64,000 bases of DNA from Gavia stellata. Taxonomy: Eukaryota > Chordata > Aves > Gaviiformes > Gaviidae. Each line of letters begins with the position of its first letter. The first letter of the stretch is position 1. The translations under genes were made by a program, and so were the position numbers. The stretch is from NCBI RefSeq assembly GCF_030936135.1, contig NC_082596.1, forward strand, positions 13,678,155 to 13,742,154, in the 5' to 3' direction. The notes under the pieces were generated by a model. It saw nothing but the letters and a program-made list of their open reading frames with translations, ran no database searches and was not told the DNA's origin. This document shows, in pieces, positions 15,501 through 24,600 of this stretch.

Positions 15501-17669
15501 CAATTAAAATGTCTTGATAGAAATACTCTTACCTGTTTCCATTCAAGTCAAGAACATATATATTCCCTTGGTGGTCTCCAGCAAGTAGAGAATCTCCGGA
15601 ACTGTCAAAAGCCACATTCAGGAAACGTATTGTCTTTGAATTATACCCTTTGACACTATGAATTATGTTTACTATAACTCTGTGAAGAAAGTAAGCAAAA
15701 CAACCATGCTTAGAACTGTTTTATTATCACATATTTTTCCAAGACCTAGGATTAAAATGTTCCTAGCTTATGGTTTTACAATTCCAGTATTTCGTAGTGT
15801 TCTACGAAAAAATCTTCTTCCATGAAAAATATGTATTCCTAATATAAAAAATATACTAAACAAAGGAAGTCATTCACTATGTTGGAAGGTAGTTAGGAGA
15901 CATGTAAAGCAGATGGGGAAAATCCTCCATTCATGATCCTTTTATGTGGCTCCCAGTTACCCGATTTTCAATTATATTATTAATGAATAACACTAACATA
16001 TATGCTGATGTATCATCTACCAATGTATCTGAAAGCCCAATTCAGCACTCAGCAAGGAACCTGGCTCTTCATTATCACTGTAAAGAAACATGCTAGAAAA
16101 CCGAAAAGCTATGACTTACTGTAAGAAACCACTCGGATTAGATGTTGGGGGTAAATCAGTTTTAATACCACTTCTTTCCAAAGCCTTCAAAAGCATGAAG
16201 CAAGCCATTTTTATCATTATTCATCTGAGATATTGTGGAACAAAAGTTGATGTTTTCTCACATTCTATCCTTGTATCATGCTGTTAGCATAAAATGGAGC
16301 CAGATGCAGAACTGAAACCCATGTGCAGAATAAGCCATAAAAGGAAAGTTTTTTCAGGAAGCAGGACATTAAGATTTGGGAGATCTGCTACTCCTGAATT
16401 TCTTGGATAACACTGAGCCAACCAATTATTTTCTATTATCAGTTGGATGTAAATTCAGAGTCAAACTAAATATCTAAAACTGTACAGGATATTGGGAGGC
16501 TACTTAAAGACTGTAGGGCACTTGCAGAAGTCTATGACCATGGCTATATAAGATGCCAATACCTGTTTGAGACACCAGTTGCCAAGAAAGTAGCATATGG
16601 AAGCCAGCACTTGCATGCAACTCTTGGCGTATGTTACAAAGTGTGAGTGACTATTGGAAGAAGAAGGTCATACAGCCATGGTACAGACTAGAGACAAAAC
16701 TAATTTTACCTCATTCTGTTAAGCTCATTCTTCTCTGCAATAAAAGGGAAGGGCCATAAAAATGAAATTAGAAAGATGTTAAGCTAATTTAAATTGTAAT
16801 TAAAATTTAGTAATGTTAGGGTCTTTAACATCATAGAAAACCCCACAAGCAAAGTATGACTTCTGATTCTAAAAACACCCTGAAATGGGAGTTCTTATCA
16901 GTGTAGTTACAGATCTCCCAGAACTTCCTCAACGCCGCTCGCTGCCTGTCTAAAGTTCCTTTGCCACTAAACTAACCTAGGAGAATGAAGTTAGCAGTTC
17001 ATGGAGCTGCATCCAGATTCCCTATGCCAAACCCCATACAGGTACCCCAAAACAGCATTCATACTGCTGCTCTTCAGCTTGGGCCAGACAGTATTTTCCT
17101 AGTATTTTACATTTTAATTAAATTCTCGTGGGAATTTGCCTATGGTATTTTGTTCAACACAATTAAAATAAAAAAGCTAAATTGAGAGAGTTGTCCAGGG
17201 TCTTGCCCAGCCAAGTTGTGAGCATCTCTGGGCACGGAGGCTTCACAGCCTCCTTGGGGACCTGCTGCACCTTCAACGGGAACGTTCTTCTCCGTTATCT
17301 AACCGGGCATCCCCGGGCCGTACCTCCAGCCTGCAGAAGCTCAGGTGGCTCCGGCTGACTCTGCTCCCTCCATCCCCTCCCCTCAGGCGCCGCGGGCAGC
17401 GCGATGCCCTCGGCCTGCCCACTCCCAGCCCTCGGCCTGCCCGCTCCCTCAGCCTCTCCTCCGCGGCGCAGCGCTGGGGACGGCCACGGCTGCAGCCGGC
17501 CCAGCACCGAGCCCCGGCGGCCAGCCGAGGCGGCAGCGCTGCGCGGGGCCGGCCCTGCCCCGCCGCCGCCGCCGCCCCCCGCCGGCCGTTACCCCCGCCG
17601 CGCCGCCGGGCCGGGCTTGCGGTGCCAGATGGGGCCCTGCTGGCGGCCGCCCAGGTCGGAGCTCTCCAT
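462..17669 (-). CDS. TBC1D31: TBC1D31 (WDR67), 5' part of gene, 16 coding exons
   Basis: Centriolar-satellite/centrosomal protein that supports primary ciliogenesis in vertebrates (established knowledge). Sixteen exons join in one open frame of 2406 nt, 802 residues; the human protein has about 1066, so the C-terminal quarter lies off the left edge. Residues about 40-345 are WD40 repeats (for example [18 protein letters not shown] and the AQLWDLDTF strand). Residues about 404-630 are the TBC (Rab-GAP-like) region, with the RxxxW motif at R430-W434. Residues about 690-802 are a charged coiled coil rich in E, R, K and Q. I find no IxxDxxR arginine finger or YxQ glutamine finger, so GAP activity is doubtful. 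The start ATG lies in the CpG island and begins MESSDLG. Every exon join keeps phase. The identification is very secure; the last exon's donor is uncertain. Confidence 0.95.
1089..1196 (+). repeat. CR1 LINE 3'-end fragment
   Basis: Contains the CR1 tail: GGTTGGACTTGATGATCTTA, then CAACCTAAATGATTCTATGA. About 110 bp, sense +, in the TBC1D31 intron between exons 15 and 16, antisense to the gene. Confidence 0.85.
1646..1798 (-). CDS. TBC1D31: TBC1D31 coding exon 15
   Basis: 153 nt, residues 706-757, all coiled coil: [20 protein letters not shown] followed by an E/K/R/Q run. The AG of the acceptor and the frame agree with the exons on either side. Confidence 0.92.
2413..2645 (-). CDS. TBC1D31: TBC1D31 coding exon 14
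   Basis: 233 nt, residues 629-706. It encodes [40 protein letters not shown] and the start of the coiled coil ([18 protein letters not shown]). The acceptor is TCTCTTACAG. Confidence 0.95.
3665..3844 (-). CDS. TBC1D31: TBC1D31 coding exon 13
   Basis: 180 nt, 60 codons, residues 569-628, symmetrical phase 0. It encodes [20 protein letters not shown] and [19 protein letters not shown], the C-terminal TBC helices. Confidence 0.95.
4438..4571 (-). CDS. TBC1D31: TBC1D31 coding exon 12
   Basis: 134 nt, residues 524-568. It encodes [20 protein letters not shown] and [19 protein letters not shown]. The acceptor TTTCTCTTTCAG is strong. Confidence 0.95.
5574..5707 (-). CDS. TBC1D31: TBC1D31 coding exon 11
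   Basis: 134 nt, residues 479-524. It encodes [20 protein letters not shown] and [19 protein letters not shown], a helical TBC segment. The acceptor is GCCTATAG and the donor GTGAGC. Confidence 0.93.
5961..6107 (-). CDS. TBC1D31: TBC1D31 coding exon 10
   Basis: 147 nt, residues 430-479. It encodes the [15 protein letters not shown] motif (RxxxW of TBC domains) and [13 protein letters not shown]. The arginine-finger motif IxxDxxR is not seen where expected; the segment reads [12 protein letters not shown]. Confidence 0.93.
6210..6289 (-). CDS. TBC1D31: TBC1D31 coding exon 9
   Basis: 80 nt, residues 404-430. It encodes [20 protein letters not shown] and EYPAKYR, the start of the TBC domain. 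The acceptor is TTTCGTAG and the donor GTATAT. Confidence 0.92.
6640..6710. repeat. AT-rich TA/CA dinucleotide stretch
   Basis: A degenerate run of tata, cata and gtgt units in a TBC1D31 intron. Simple sequence; likely variable in length. Confidence 0.6.
7126..7302 (-). CDS. TBC1D31: TBC1D31 coding exon 8
   Basis: 177 nt, 59 codons, residues 345-403, phase 0 at both ends. It is the linker between the WD40 and TBC parts, beginning [12 protein letters not shown]. It is basic and low in conservation compared with the neighbouring exons. It is symmetrical and could be skipped in frame. Confidence 0.9.
8462..8662 (-). CDS. TBC1D31: TBC1D31 coding exon 7
   Basis: 201 nt, exactly 67 codons, residues 278-344, phase 0 at both ends. 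It encodes [20 protein letters not shown] and [21 protein letters not shown] symmetrical exon, so skipping it would keep the frame. Confidence 0.95.
8899..9058 (-). CDS. TBC1D31: TBC1D31 coding exon 6
   Basis: 160 nt, residues 224-277. It encodes [20 protein letters not shown] and [16 protein letters not shown], a WD40 blade. Two overlapping AG acceptors are possible; only the one starting at 9058 keeps the frame. Confidence 0.92.
9488..9639 (-). CDS. TBC1D31: TBC1D31 coding exon 5
   Basis: 152 nt, residues 174-224. It encodes [36 protein letters not shown] and YKVFAVT. The T8 run at the 5' end of the exon is coding (V-F-F). The donor is GTAAAT. Confidence 0.92.
11230..11400. repeat. Possible ancient MIR-like SINE remnant
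   Basis: The stretch GGAGTAAGTATCATTATCTC followed by an AAAGACAGGAAAATGAAA-like run and a later GGTAGAGCC resembles the old SINE family that reads 'TATTATCCCCATTTTACAG...GAAACTGAGG'. It is heavily diverged and an alignment would be needed. Confidence 0.35.
12262..12480 (-). repeat. CR1 LINE 3'-end fragment, diverged
   Basis: Reads in the reverse sense as a CR1 tail: CAGGTTGGAATCAATCTCTG, CAACCCCTGGTCAAAGCAGG, then the GAGTATCTCTAAAGATGGAG segment. More diverged than the other CR1 copies in the window. It sits in TBC1D31 intron 4, in the same sense as the gene. Confidence 0.75.
12632..12810 (-). CDS. TBC1D31: TBC1D31 coding exon 4
   Basis: 179 nt, residues 114-173, ending in phase 0. It encodes [16 protein letters not shown] and the [19 protein letters not shown] segment, a well-formed WD repeat with a GH...WD pair. 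The acceptor is CCTGCAG and the donor GTGAGT. Confidence 0.95.
12811..14659. other. TBC1D31 intron 3 (between exons 3 and 4)
   Basis: About 1.85 kb with no repeat or coding sequence that I recognise. Confidence 0.6.
14660..14775 (-). CDS. TBC1D31: TBC1D31 coding exon 3
   Basis: 116 nt, residues 75-114. It encodes [16 protein letters not shown] and [13 protein letters not shown], a WD40 blade. The acceptor ends AACTAG and the donor is GTAAGG. Confidence 0.93.
14910..15091 (-). repeat. CR1 LINE 3'-end fragment
   Basis: Begins ACAGAATCACAGATTCATTA, then GGTTGGAAAAGACCTGTAAG and the CCACCACCTCCCTGGGCAGC segment, a clear CR1 tail in reverse sense. It sits in TBC1D31 intron 2, in the same sense as the gene. 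Confidence 0.9.
15533..15679 (-). CDS. TBC1D31: TBC1D31 coding exon 2
   Basis: 147 nt, residues 26-75. The acceptor is TTCTTCACAG and the donor GTAAGA. It encodes the first WD40 strands, including [20 protein letters not shown] and [10 protein letters not shown]. Confidence 0.93.
15680..17592. other. TBC1D31 intron 1
   Basis: 1.9 kb. The right end rises into the CpG island from about 17300. No exon or repeat is recognised between. Confidence 0.65.
17593..17669 (-). CDS. TBC1D31: TBC1D31 coding exon 1
   Basis: Encodes residues 1-25 plus two bases of codon 26, beginning MESSDLG and containing [10 protein letters not shown], which matches the vertebrate N-terminus. The donor is GTAACG. It lies inside the CpG island and is too short to stand out as an open frame. 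Confidence 0.88.
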
Positions 17670-17778
17670 CCTCAGCCCGGCGCCGCCGCTCCCGCGCTCG
17701 CCACCTCCCCTCAGGGCTCCTCCAACGGCCGCCTCGGCGGGGGGCGCTGCACGCATGGTACGGCCCGCTCCCGCTTCA

Positions 17779-17783
17779 CCAAT
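17779..17783 (+). promoter_or_regulatory. CCAAT box (NF-Y type)
   Basis: CACCAATGG, 110 bp upstream of the TBC1D31 start codon, within the CpG island. Suitable for NF-Y by sequence; binding is inferred. Confidence 0.5.
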
Positions 17784-17874
17784 GGAGGGCAGTAGGAAGG
17801 AGGTAGGCGCCCCCCCCCCTCCGCGAGATGTCGGCCTGCTGGGGAATGGAACCGCCCCGCCCGGCGACCCCGGG

Positions 17875-17893
17875 GCCTGCCGGGAGCTGTGGT
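17875..17893 (-). promoter_or_regulatory. Degenerate ZNF143/THAP11-like site
   Basis: On the - strand this reads ACCACAGCTCCCGGCAGGC, a variant of the ACTACAACTCCCAGCATGC motif. It lies upstream of TBC1D31. Weaker than the site at 18707. Confidence 0.35.
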
Positions 17894-17979
17894 TTCCCTG
17901 GCGGGCGTCACGCAGGGTTGCAGGGCGAGAACAGGGGAGCGCCGTCAGCGTGGGATGATAAATAAAGTGGAGGCCACGA

Positions 17980-17997
17980 CTTATATAATTTTATAAG
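17980..17997. repeat. AT-rich near-palindrome inside the CpG island
   Basis: CTTATATAATTTTATAAG: the outer six bases on each side are perfect inverted repeats. It is the centre of an AT-rich patch of about 60 bp in an otherwise GC-rich promoter, roughly midway between the two start codons. Confidence 0.55.
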
Positions 17998-18169
17998 ATA
18001 ATGCAATGGGACATGTAATGCGTTTTTTCAGGCTTTTGCAAGTGCAGGACGTACTGCCGGTTCACTCTTGTTACCAGCGCCCTCGCCTTACTCAATACAG
18101 CTTCGGGGAAAGGCGCCGGTTGCAGGCCCAGCTCGCGGGGACGGCGGCACCGCCGGGAGCAGCGGCACC

Positions 18170-18182
18170 GTCACCCAGCAAC
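18170..18182 (+). promoter_or_regulatory. RFX X-box (ciliary gene motif)
   Basis: GTCACCCAGCAAC fits the RFX consensus GTNRCC-N(0-3)-RGYAAC with no mismatch and a 1-base spacer. About 500 bp upstream of the TBC1D31 ATG and 300 bp upstream of the DERL1 ATG. RFX factors drive cilium genes, and TBC1D31 is one; regulation is inferred. Confidence 0.6.
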
Positions 18183-18213
18183 GGCGGGTCGCTCCGCCCT
18201 CCCCGGAGGCGGG

Positions 18214-18263
18214 ACTTCCGGCGCTGCCGTTGCCCCGGCAGCCGAGGGGGTGAGGCCGGAAGT
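18214..18263. promoter_or_regulatory. Inverted pair of ETS/GABP sites
   Basis: ACTTCCGG at 18214-18221 and CCGGAAGT at 18256-18263 are perfect reverse complements, 34 bp apart. Facing ETS sites are typical of CpG-island bidirectional promoters. Confidence 0.55.
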
Positions 18264-18370
18264 CGCGGAGACTCGGCCGAATTCGGCGGCGCCACGTCTG
18301 GCTCGGGGTTCTCCTCCCTGCCCGGGGCGGCGGCGGCGGGAGCAGCGGGCGGAGCGCGGCTGAATTCTCG

Positions 18371-18425
18371 CCTCTCTTCTCCTCTCCTCTCCTCTCCTCT
18401 CCCCTCCCCTCCTCTCCTCTCCCTC
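18371..18425 (+). repeat. Pyrimidine (CTCTC)n tract in DERL1 leader
   Basis: 55 bases of only C and T, mostly CCTCT units, starting about 108 bp upstream of the DERL1 ATG. It lies in the 5'UTR or core promoter, may form triplex-type DNA, and is likely variable in length. Confidence 0.8.
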
Positions 18426-18478
18426 AGCGGCCGGTTCGTAGCGAGGCCTCGGCGGCGGCCGGGCGCAACACCGGCGAC

Positions 18479-18631
18479 ATGTCGGACCTGGGGGACTGGT
18501 TCCGGAGCATCCCGCTGATCACCCGCTACTGGTTCGCCGGCTCCATCGCGGTGCCGCTCATCGGCAAGCTGGGCCTCGTCAGCCCCGTCTACCTCTTCCT
18601 CTGGCCCGACGCTTTCATCAACCGCTTCCAG
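18479..18631 (+). CDS. DERL1: DERL1 exon 1 (coding part)
   Basis: 153 nt, residues 1-51, ending NRFQ in phase 0. The donor is GTACGG. The start has a good context (GCGACATGT) and matches the family N-terminus. Confidence 0.96.
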
Positions 18632-21600
18632 GTACGGGCCGCACTACCGGTCCCGGCGTGCCCTGCGGTGCCCGCGCCGTAAGAGAGCCAAGTCCGGGGC
18701 GCGCTCGGCATTCTGGGAGTTGTAGTGAGTGGCTGGCTGGGCTGCGGGGCTGGGGGCTGCGGGCGGGGGCTGGCCCCCTCCCCCGGCCTCCGCGGCCGCG
18801 TTGGGAGCGAATCGCGCCCCGAGGCAGCCCTTAGGAGTGACCCAGATCACCTCCAGCGGGAAGCCGGGCCTACCTTCCTGCTTAACCTATATAAGGCCTG
18901 CGAGCTGGGCCCCGGTTTTAGCTAGCGCTCTGCCTCCGCAGGCCCCGGGCTCCACACCAAGGTGACACAGGCTGCAGTACCTGGCCCTGCCATGGCCCCT
19001 GGGTGAGCCAAGGAGGGCTGTGGCCCTTGTCAGGCCCTGTAGTTTGTCTTGCGTCTCGTTCTGATGCCTCTTTTTCCTGAGTTTTTTGGGGGGGTTGTTC
19101 TGGCTGGCACCGGTTGTTGTGCCAAGGCAATCTAATCTCTGTAAGACCTGTGGCTGTGAGTTCAGGTGACTTGGGCAGCCTCCGTTGTGTGATTGTGTGG
19201 GTGTGACTTTGGGAACAGGGGTTACAGGCAGGTGGGCAACTGTCCTAAACTGCAGATGGCTCTGGAAATGTTAAGGCAGAGCTAGAGAAATGCATCTTTT
19301 GCACCTTCTTAGCATTTCTTGCTTGGAATTTGAAAAAGCTTGTGTTTGGGATTGTCAGCTTCTGTGCCTGGGTATGGTTGATGTAAACTAGTAACTGAAG
19401 TCCTGAGGTTTCAGTTGTACAGCATTCCTGGATGCATTAGCAATATCAAAAGTGGTCACAAACTGGACATAGTCTTTTTCCTTGCATTGGGAGGTTACAA
19501 GTTCAGTGTTTTGATATGCAGGTGTGTAGGGGGAGAGTGGCCATTGGATGAACTGAAAATGAAAGTGAAGGAAAAGAAAAGATCCCAACCTTTAAATTTC
19601 TATTAATGTGCTCATTATATCTTCAGTGAAAAAGACTGAGTGCAAAAAACCCATGAAAAGATAGCTTTATTTGTAGTTTGTTTCATGTATCGTTCCAAAA
19701 TTTAGTAGGTTAAATGGCTGGTTTTTCCTCTAGTTCTGTTATTCCTTCCAAAACTGTGATGTTCAGGAGCCCAGTACTCTATTTGGCAGTGTTGCTGTTT
19801 AAAGAGCTCATTCATAAATGGCCAGACGTTTTCTGTCCTTGCTCCATGCTGCCATGCAGTTGGCTGTCCCTGATATTGATAGTTGGGAGACTCTCTAAAG
19901 CAGGTGCAAAATGCTCAGAGCAGTGCATGCTGTCTGGAACGGTACGCTAAAGGCTGTTGTGTGAATTCCTTGGCCTCTGTACAACAGATAAGAATGGGGT
20001 TTGTATGTATGCTTTTAAAACAGGGTAGCATCCTTGCAAGCCTATCCCTTTTGCACTGCAATAAAGACTCAATACGGCGAAGATGTGATGGAAACGATCT
20101 GGGAAGTTGTGTGTGATTTCTGTTGTAATCTTAATAGCTTTGCTTATCAGATTTAAAAAAAAAAAAACTGTAAAAGCTGCTGAAGCAGCAGTAATTGATA
20201 CCTGGGCTATTTTTAATCTCCTCCTTGATCTTCAAAGTAGTTCATAACAAATGAAAAGAAAAAAACCTATGCATATGAGTTCTTCCTACAGTATATAAAT
20301 ACATCTTTCTCTTTTGATCTTTACAGATCTGGCGGCCGATAACTGCAACTTTCTTCTTCCCAGTGGGACCTGGAACAGGGTTTCTCTACTTGGTGAATTT
20401 ATATTTCTTGTATCAATATTCATCACGATTAGAAACAGGTATGTTATCCAGTAAATTGTATGCACATGGTGAACTCTGCTCAGAGTTGATGGAGACTAAG
20501 CATTGTCAGATAGACCTTCTGTTGGGAATGTTTGTGGTGGTGGGGTTGTGGCCGATTGAGACAGAATCGTGAGAAAGATGGCTCATTGCTGTGCCCACTT
20601 ATGTATGCCCACTTATGTTGGTCAATGGGAAGCTGCTCTGACAACTGATTTTCTGTGACTGGCTCCTTCCCTTTGGCAGGAAGCCTGTTTATTTAGGATC
20701 TGAACTTGATACTTCTTTCAGTAGGAGGGCCTGGTGCTTTTAGCTGTTGGATTTCAGGAAACGAGGGATAGAGACTAAAAGATGACATTACCTTTGTTTT
20801 CTTGTGTCTGATGTCCTTTAACACAGAAGGGTGATAGAGTATATGTAATAATGGGTATATCCATCTTGAGAAAAAAACGTCAGTTTTTCCTTTTTTAAAA
20901 AGGCAATGATACTTACCTGCGTTATTCTATCAGTTATGTTGAATTGAGAGACACCCTGTACAAATGAAGTGTACCCCTCTGTCAAATAGAAATGTGAAAA
21001 AGTTAAGGAACTATCTGGATTTTCAGTTAGGGGGAAAAATTAAGAGTAGAAGAAAGGAGATCAGATAATGGACCATTTATCTCAAAAAAGAGATTGTTGT
21101 TACAAGGTAGCTTCAAAACTGGGTTCATCTTGCATTGCACAGTTCATTAAAGCTAGACAAAAATTGTTTAAATTGAAGTAAATAACTAAAGTATTTGCAA
21201 AGCCAAGCTCCTCCTGAAGGCCTTTATGAACAAGAATTTCGCTGTAGTTCTAATGGAGTCTTAGAACTGGTGGTGTAAGTGGAAAGGCATTGCAAGGTGA
21301 TGTTTGGGAAGTCCCACGACAGAAAAGAGATCTCCAGTAAACCTGTCATCCAGAGAGTATTGTGGAATCCCTTTTAAGTTGCAAGAAGAGTATCAGCAAA
21401 GAAAGGGAGGAGTGGTGCCAGATTGTATTTGGTTGTTTTCATGTTAACATATGTGACAAGGAGGGTACACAGTTTGTGAACTGTGGTAAAAGGCTGGCAT
21501 GAACCATGGCATTTGAGCAAGACTCCTATCAACTTTCATATAGCTCCATGCAGGCAAGGAAAGCCTGAGAATACTGCTGAAACAGACCCAAACCACACAG

Positions 21601-24600
21601 TGACAAACACAGCACACCACAAACAAGCTGAACAAGCTGAATTACATGCTAATAATTAAACATCAGAATGCCTAGAAAGAAGGCCACTGCTTAATGTTAG
21701 CACTATTTGGCGAGTAAAAAATACCATATCTCTTGAGTCTGACTAGGTGATGCAAAGAGGATGCAATTTGCGTAAGTAAAGACTGGTTTTCACATGACTC
21801 TATCGTTAAACTTGGTGTCTCTGCTTTTGCTGGGCAAGTATATTTCCTTATAGTATGCTTCTGACTGGCAGCTTCTTAGGAAGGATGGGGTCCAACTCCA
21901 TTTTGAAGTCTTGTGAAGTTAAAATCACTTATCTCCAGAGTTAAAGTTAGAGCTACTGTGTGTGCACTTAATGCAATAGGCTGAATGTCTTATTTTTTGG
22001 TCCTGTAGGTTGTTCTATTTATAAGGTCTTTTAAAATAAAAAAAAAAAAAAAAAATCATAAACCACAGACTGCATGTAGGGCAGCTGTTATTAACTGAGC
22101 TTTTCTTAGACTCCTAAAAGTAAAAAAAAAAAAGTCTTAATTTCTTACCAAGATTTCAGTACCCTTCCTAACAATTCTTTTTATTTACAGGGGCTTTTGA
22201 TGGAAGGCCGGCAGATTACATGTTCATGCTCCTGTTTAACTGGATCTGCATTGTTGTATCCTTCTGCTCATCATCAAACTTTTAGAATATTTTGGTTCTT
22301 CTATTTCTGCCTAAAATATGTTCAAAGACCAAGTTTTAGCAACTACCAGTGTTAAAATGTACCAAATGTTCACAGGTGAGTTTTTAGTCTTCCTGGAAAG
22401 GTAGCGAGTGGCTTGCAGGGAGATTAATAAATGTGCTAATACAAGTATGTAATCTGGGGACTAGAGCTCTGCTTATATAAAGTTCAGCTCGTGCTGTGTG
22501 AGCTTCCATGGTATTCGCTGTATTGCTTCACTTAGCCACTTTTGTGGATTGCCACATGGGCTAACAGTGAATTTAGTGTGTTTAAGCTGCCATGTGCAAA
22601 TAGGTCTGATCTCTGCCATTCCCTGAGCTGGAAATCCATGCACCTCGTGGAGAGATCCTTTACCTGCTGGGTACAAGTCAGCTGAGTCTGTGAAAGCAGT
22701 GTTGCGGTATCCGCATTGAGCCACCTTCCTGAAGAAGCTGGGCTTGTTCATTTGGGAATGTTGGGAAACAGTTTTTTCATGAGCTGTGGTGTTCTACCTG
22801 AATTTTCTTTTAGGTCTCGGATACAAAACTGGGAGGAGTTGTTGATAGACCAGATGGTTGTGCTACTATTTAGAGGGATCTTTAGAGGCTGGAGAAATGT
22901 GCTGGTCAGGAATATCATGAAGCTCAGCAAAGGACAGTGCAGAATCCTGCCCCTGTGGAGGAACAGCCTCAGGCACCAGGACAGGCTGGGGACTGACAGT
23001 CTGCAAAGCAACTTGGCAGAAAAGGCCCTGAGGGTCCCGCTGGACACCAAGTTCACCATGAGCCAGCAATGTGCCTTTGTGGCAAAGGTGGCCACCACCT
23101 TCCTGGGCTGCTTTAGGCAGAACGTTGCCAGCAGGTTGAGGGAGGTGATTACTCCTCTCTGCACAGCCCTTGTGAGGCACATGGGGGGCTGCATCTAGCT
23201 CTAGGTTTCCAAGTACAAGAGAGACATGGACATAGTGGAGTGAGTCCAGTGAAGGGTCATGAAGATGATTAAAGGGTTGGAGCATCTGTCACACGAGAAG
23301 CTGAGAGAGTTGGGATTGTGCAGCCTGGAGAACAGGAGGCTCAGGGGTGTCTTATCATAGAGTAGTTTGGGTTGCAAGGGACCTTTTAAAGGTCATCTAG
23401 TCCAATCCCCATGCAGCGAGCAGGGACATCAACTAGATCAGGTTGCTCAGAGCCCTGTCCAACCTGACCTTGCATGTTTCTGGGGATGGGGCATCTACCA
23501 CCTCTCTGAGCAACCTGCTCCAGTGTTTCACCACCTTGATCGTAACAAATCTCTTCCTTATAGCTAGTCTAAACCTACCTTCTTTTAGTTTAAAAACATT
23601 ACCCCTTGTCCTATCGCTACAAGCCCTATTAAAAAGTCTGTCCCCGTATTTCTTGTAAGCCCCCTTTAAGTATTGAAAGGCTGCAATAAGGTCTTCCTGG
23701 AGCCTTCTGTTCTCCAGGCTGAACAACTTGAACTCTCGCAGCCTTTATTCATAAGAGAGGTGTTCCGTCCCTCTGATTGTTTTTGTGGCCCTCCTCTGGA
23801 CCCACTGCAACAGGTCCATGTCTTTCCTGCGCTGAGGACTCTGGAGCTGGATGCAGTATCCATGTGGATAAATACCTGATGGGGGAGGGAGTAAAGGAAA
23901 TGGAGCCAGGCTTCTCTCAGTGGTGCTCAGTAGTGAGACAAGAGAGAACAGGCACAAAATGAAGCATAGAAAATTCCATTTAAATGTAAGAATTTTTTTG
24001 CCCTTTTTACTGTAAGGGCAGTCAAACACTGGCACAGGTTGCCAAGACAGGTTGTGGAACATCCATCTTTGGAGATGTTCCCATTCTGTCTGTGCTGTTG
24101 CTACCATCTTGTAGCAATTTGCAGTGGCACAGCATGCGGAAAAAAGGGAGCGGTGAATCAGATACAGCCAGGAGAGCTAGTGTGTAGAAATGCCGTTGCC
24201 TTTATCAATAGATTAACCATCTCTAGTCGCATTCCACTGTATGGAGGGAATTGCTGTTCCTGCTAGTCCTGTTGAGCCACAGCAGTAACTAGGCAAACAA
24301 TGTGGATTTAGTTATGTTGTTAAGAAAACCGTCAGCTTCATTGTGGTTGCAGGCTGTTGGCTGTGAGCTATTACATGAATCTGATTGTGTCTTAACTTTC
24401 AAACTGGTCATTTAAAAGATTCCAGTTGCTTGTCCCCTATATGATGTAAGGAGCAACCTGGATGCATGATCTGGGAACATGCTTGGTGCCATTTTATACA
24501 CATTCATGAACTCTTAAAAGTGTTCAGATCATAGCAAAATTCTTCAGCAATTGTTTCTACTCAGCAGTTACTACAGCAAATAATAGATCCTTTGGGTTCT

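Larger units (their letters stand above)
17330..18850. promoter_or_regulatory. CpG island and bidirectional promoter, TBC1D31/DERL1
   Basis: GC- and CpG-rich stretch spanning both first exons, in otherwise AT-rich sequence. The start codons of TBC1D31 (17669, -) and DERL1 (18479, +) are 809 bp apart and point away from each other, the usual bidirectional arrangement. A CCAAT box, RFX X-box, ETS pair and ZNF143-type sites lie in it (listed separately). No TATA box is seen at a fitting distance from either gene. A short AT-rich patch at about 17955-18015 interrupts the island. Confidence 0.88.

Noticed and set aside
17345-18518. Long open frames of 153-184 codons in the GC-rich region
   Set aside because: CpG-island sequence has few stop codons. 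These are rich in P, A, R and G without domains, and overlap the promoter and first exons.
22716-23198. A 160-codon + strand open frame, with - strand frames of 148 and 139 codons overlapping it
   Set aside because: All fall on the CR1 fragment in DERL1 intron 3; they come from degraded CR1 sequence and its complement.
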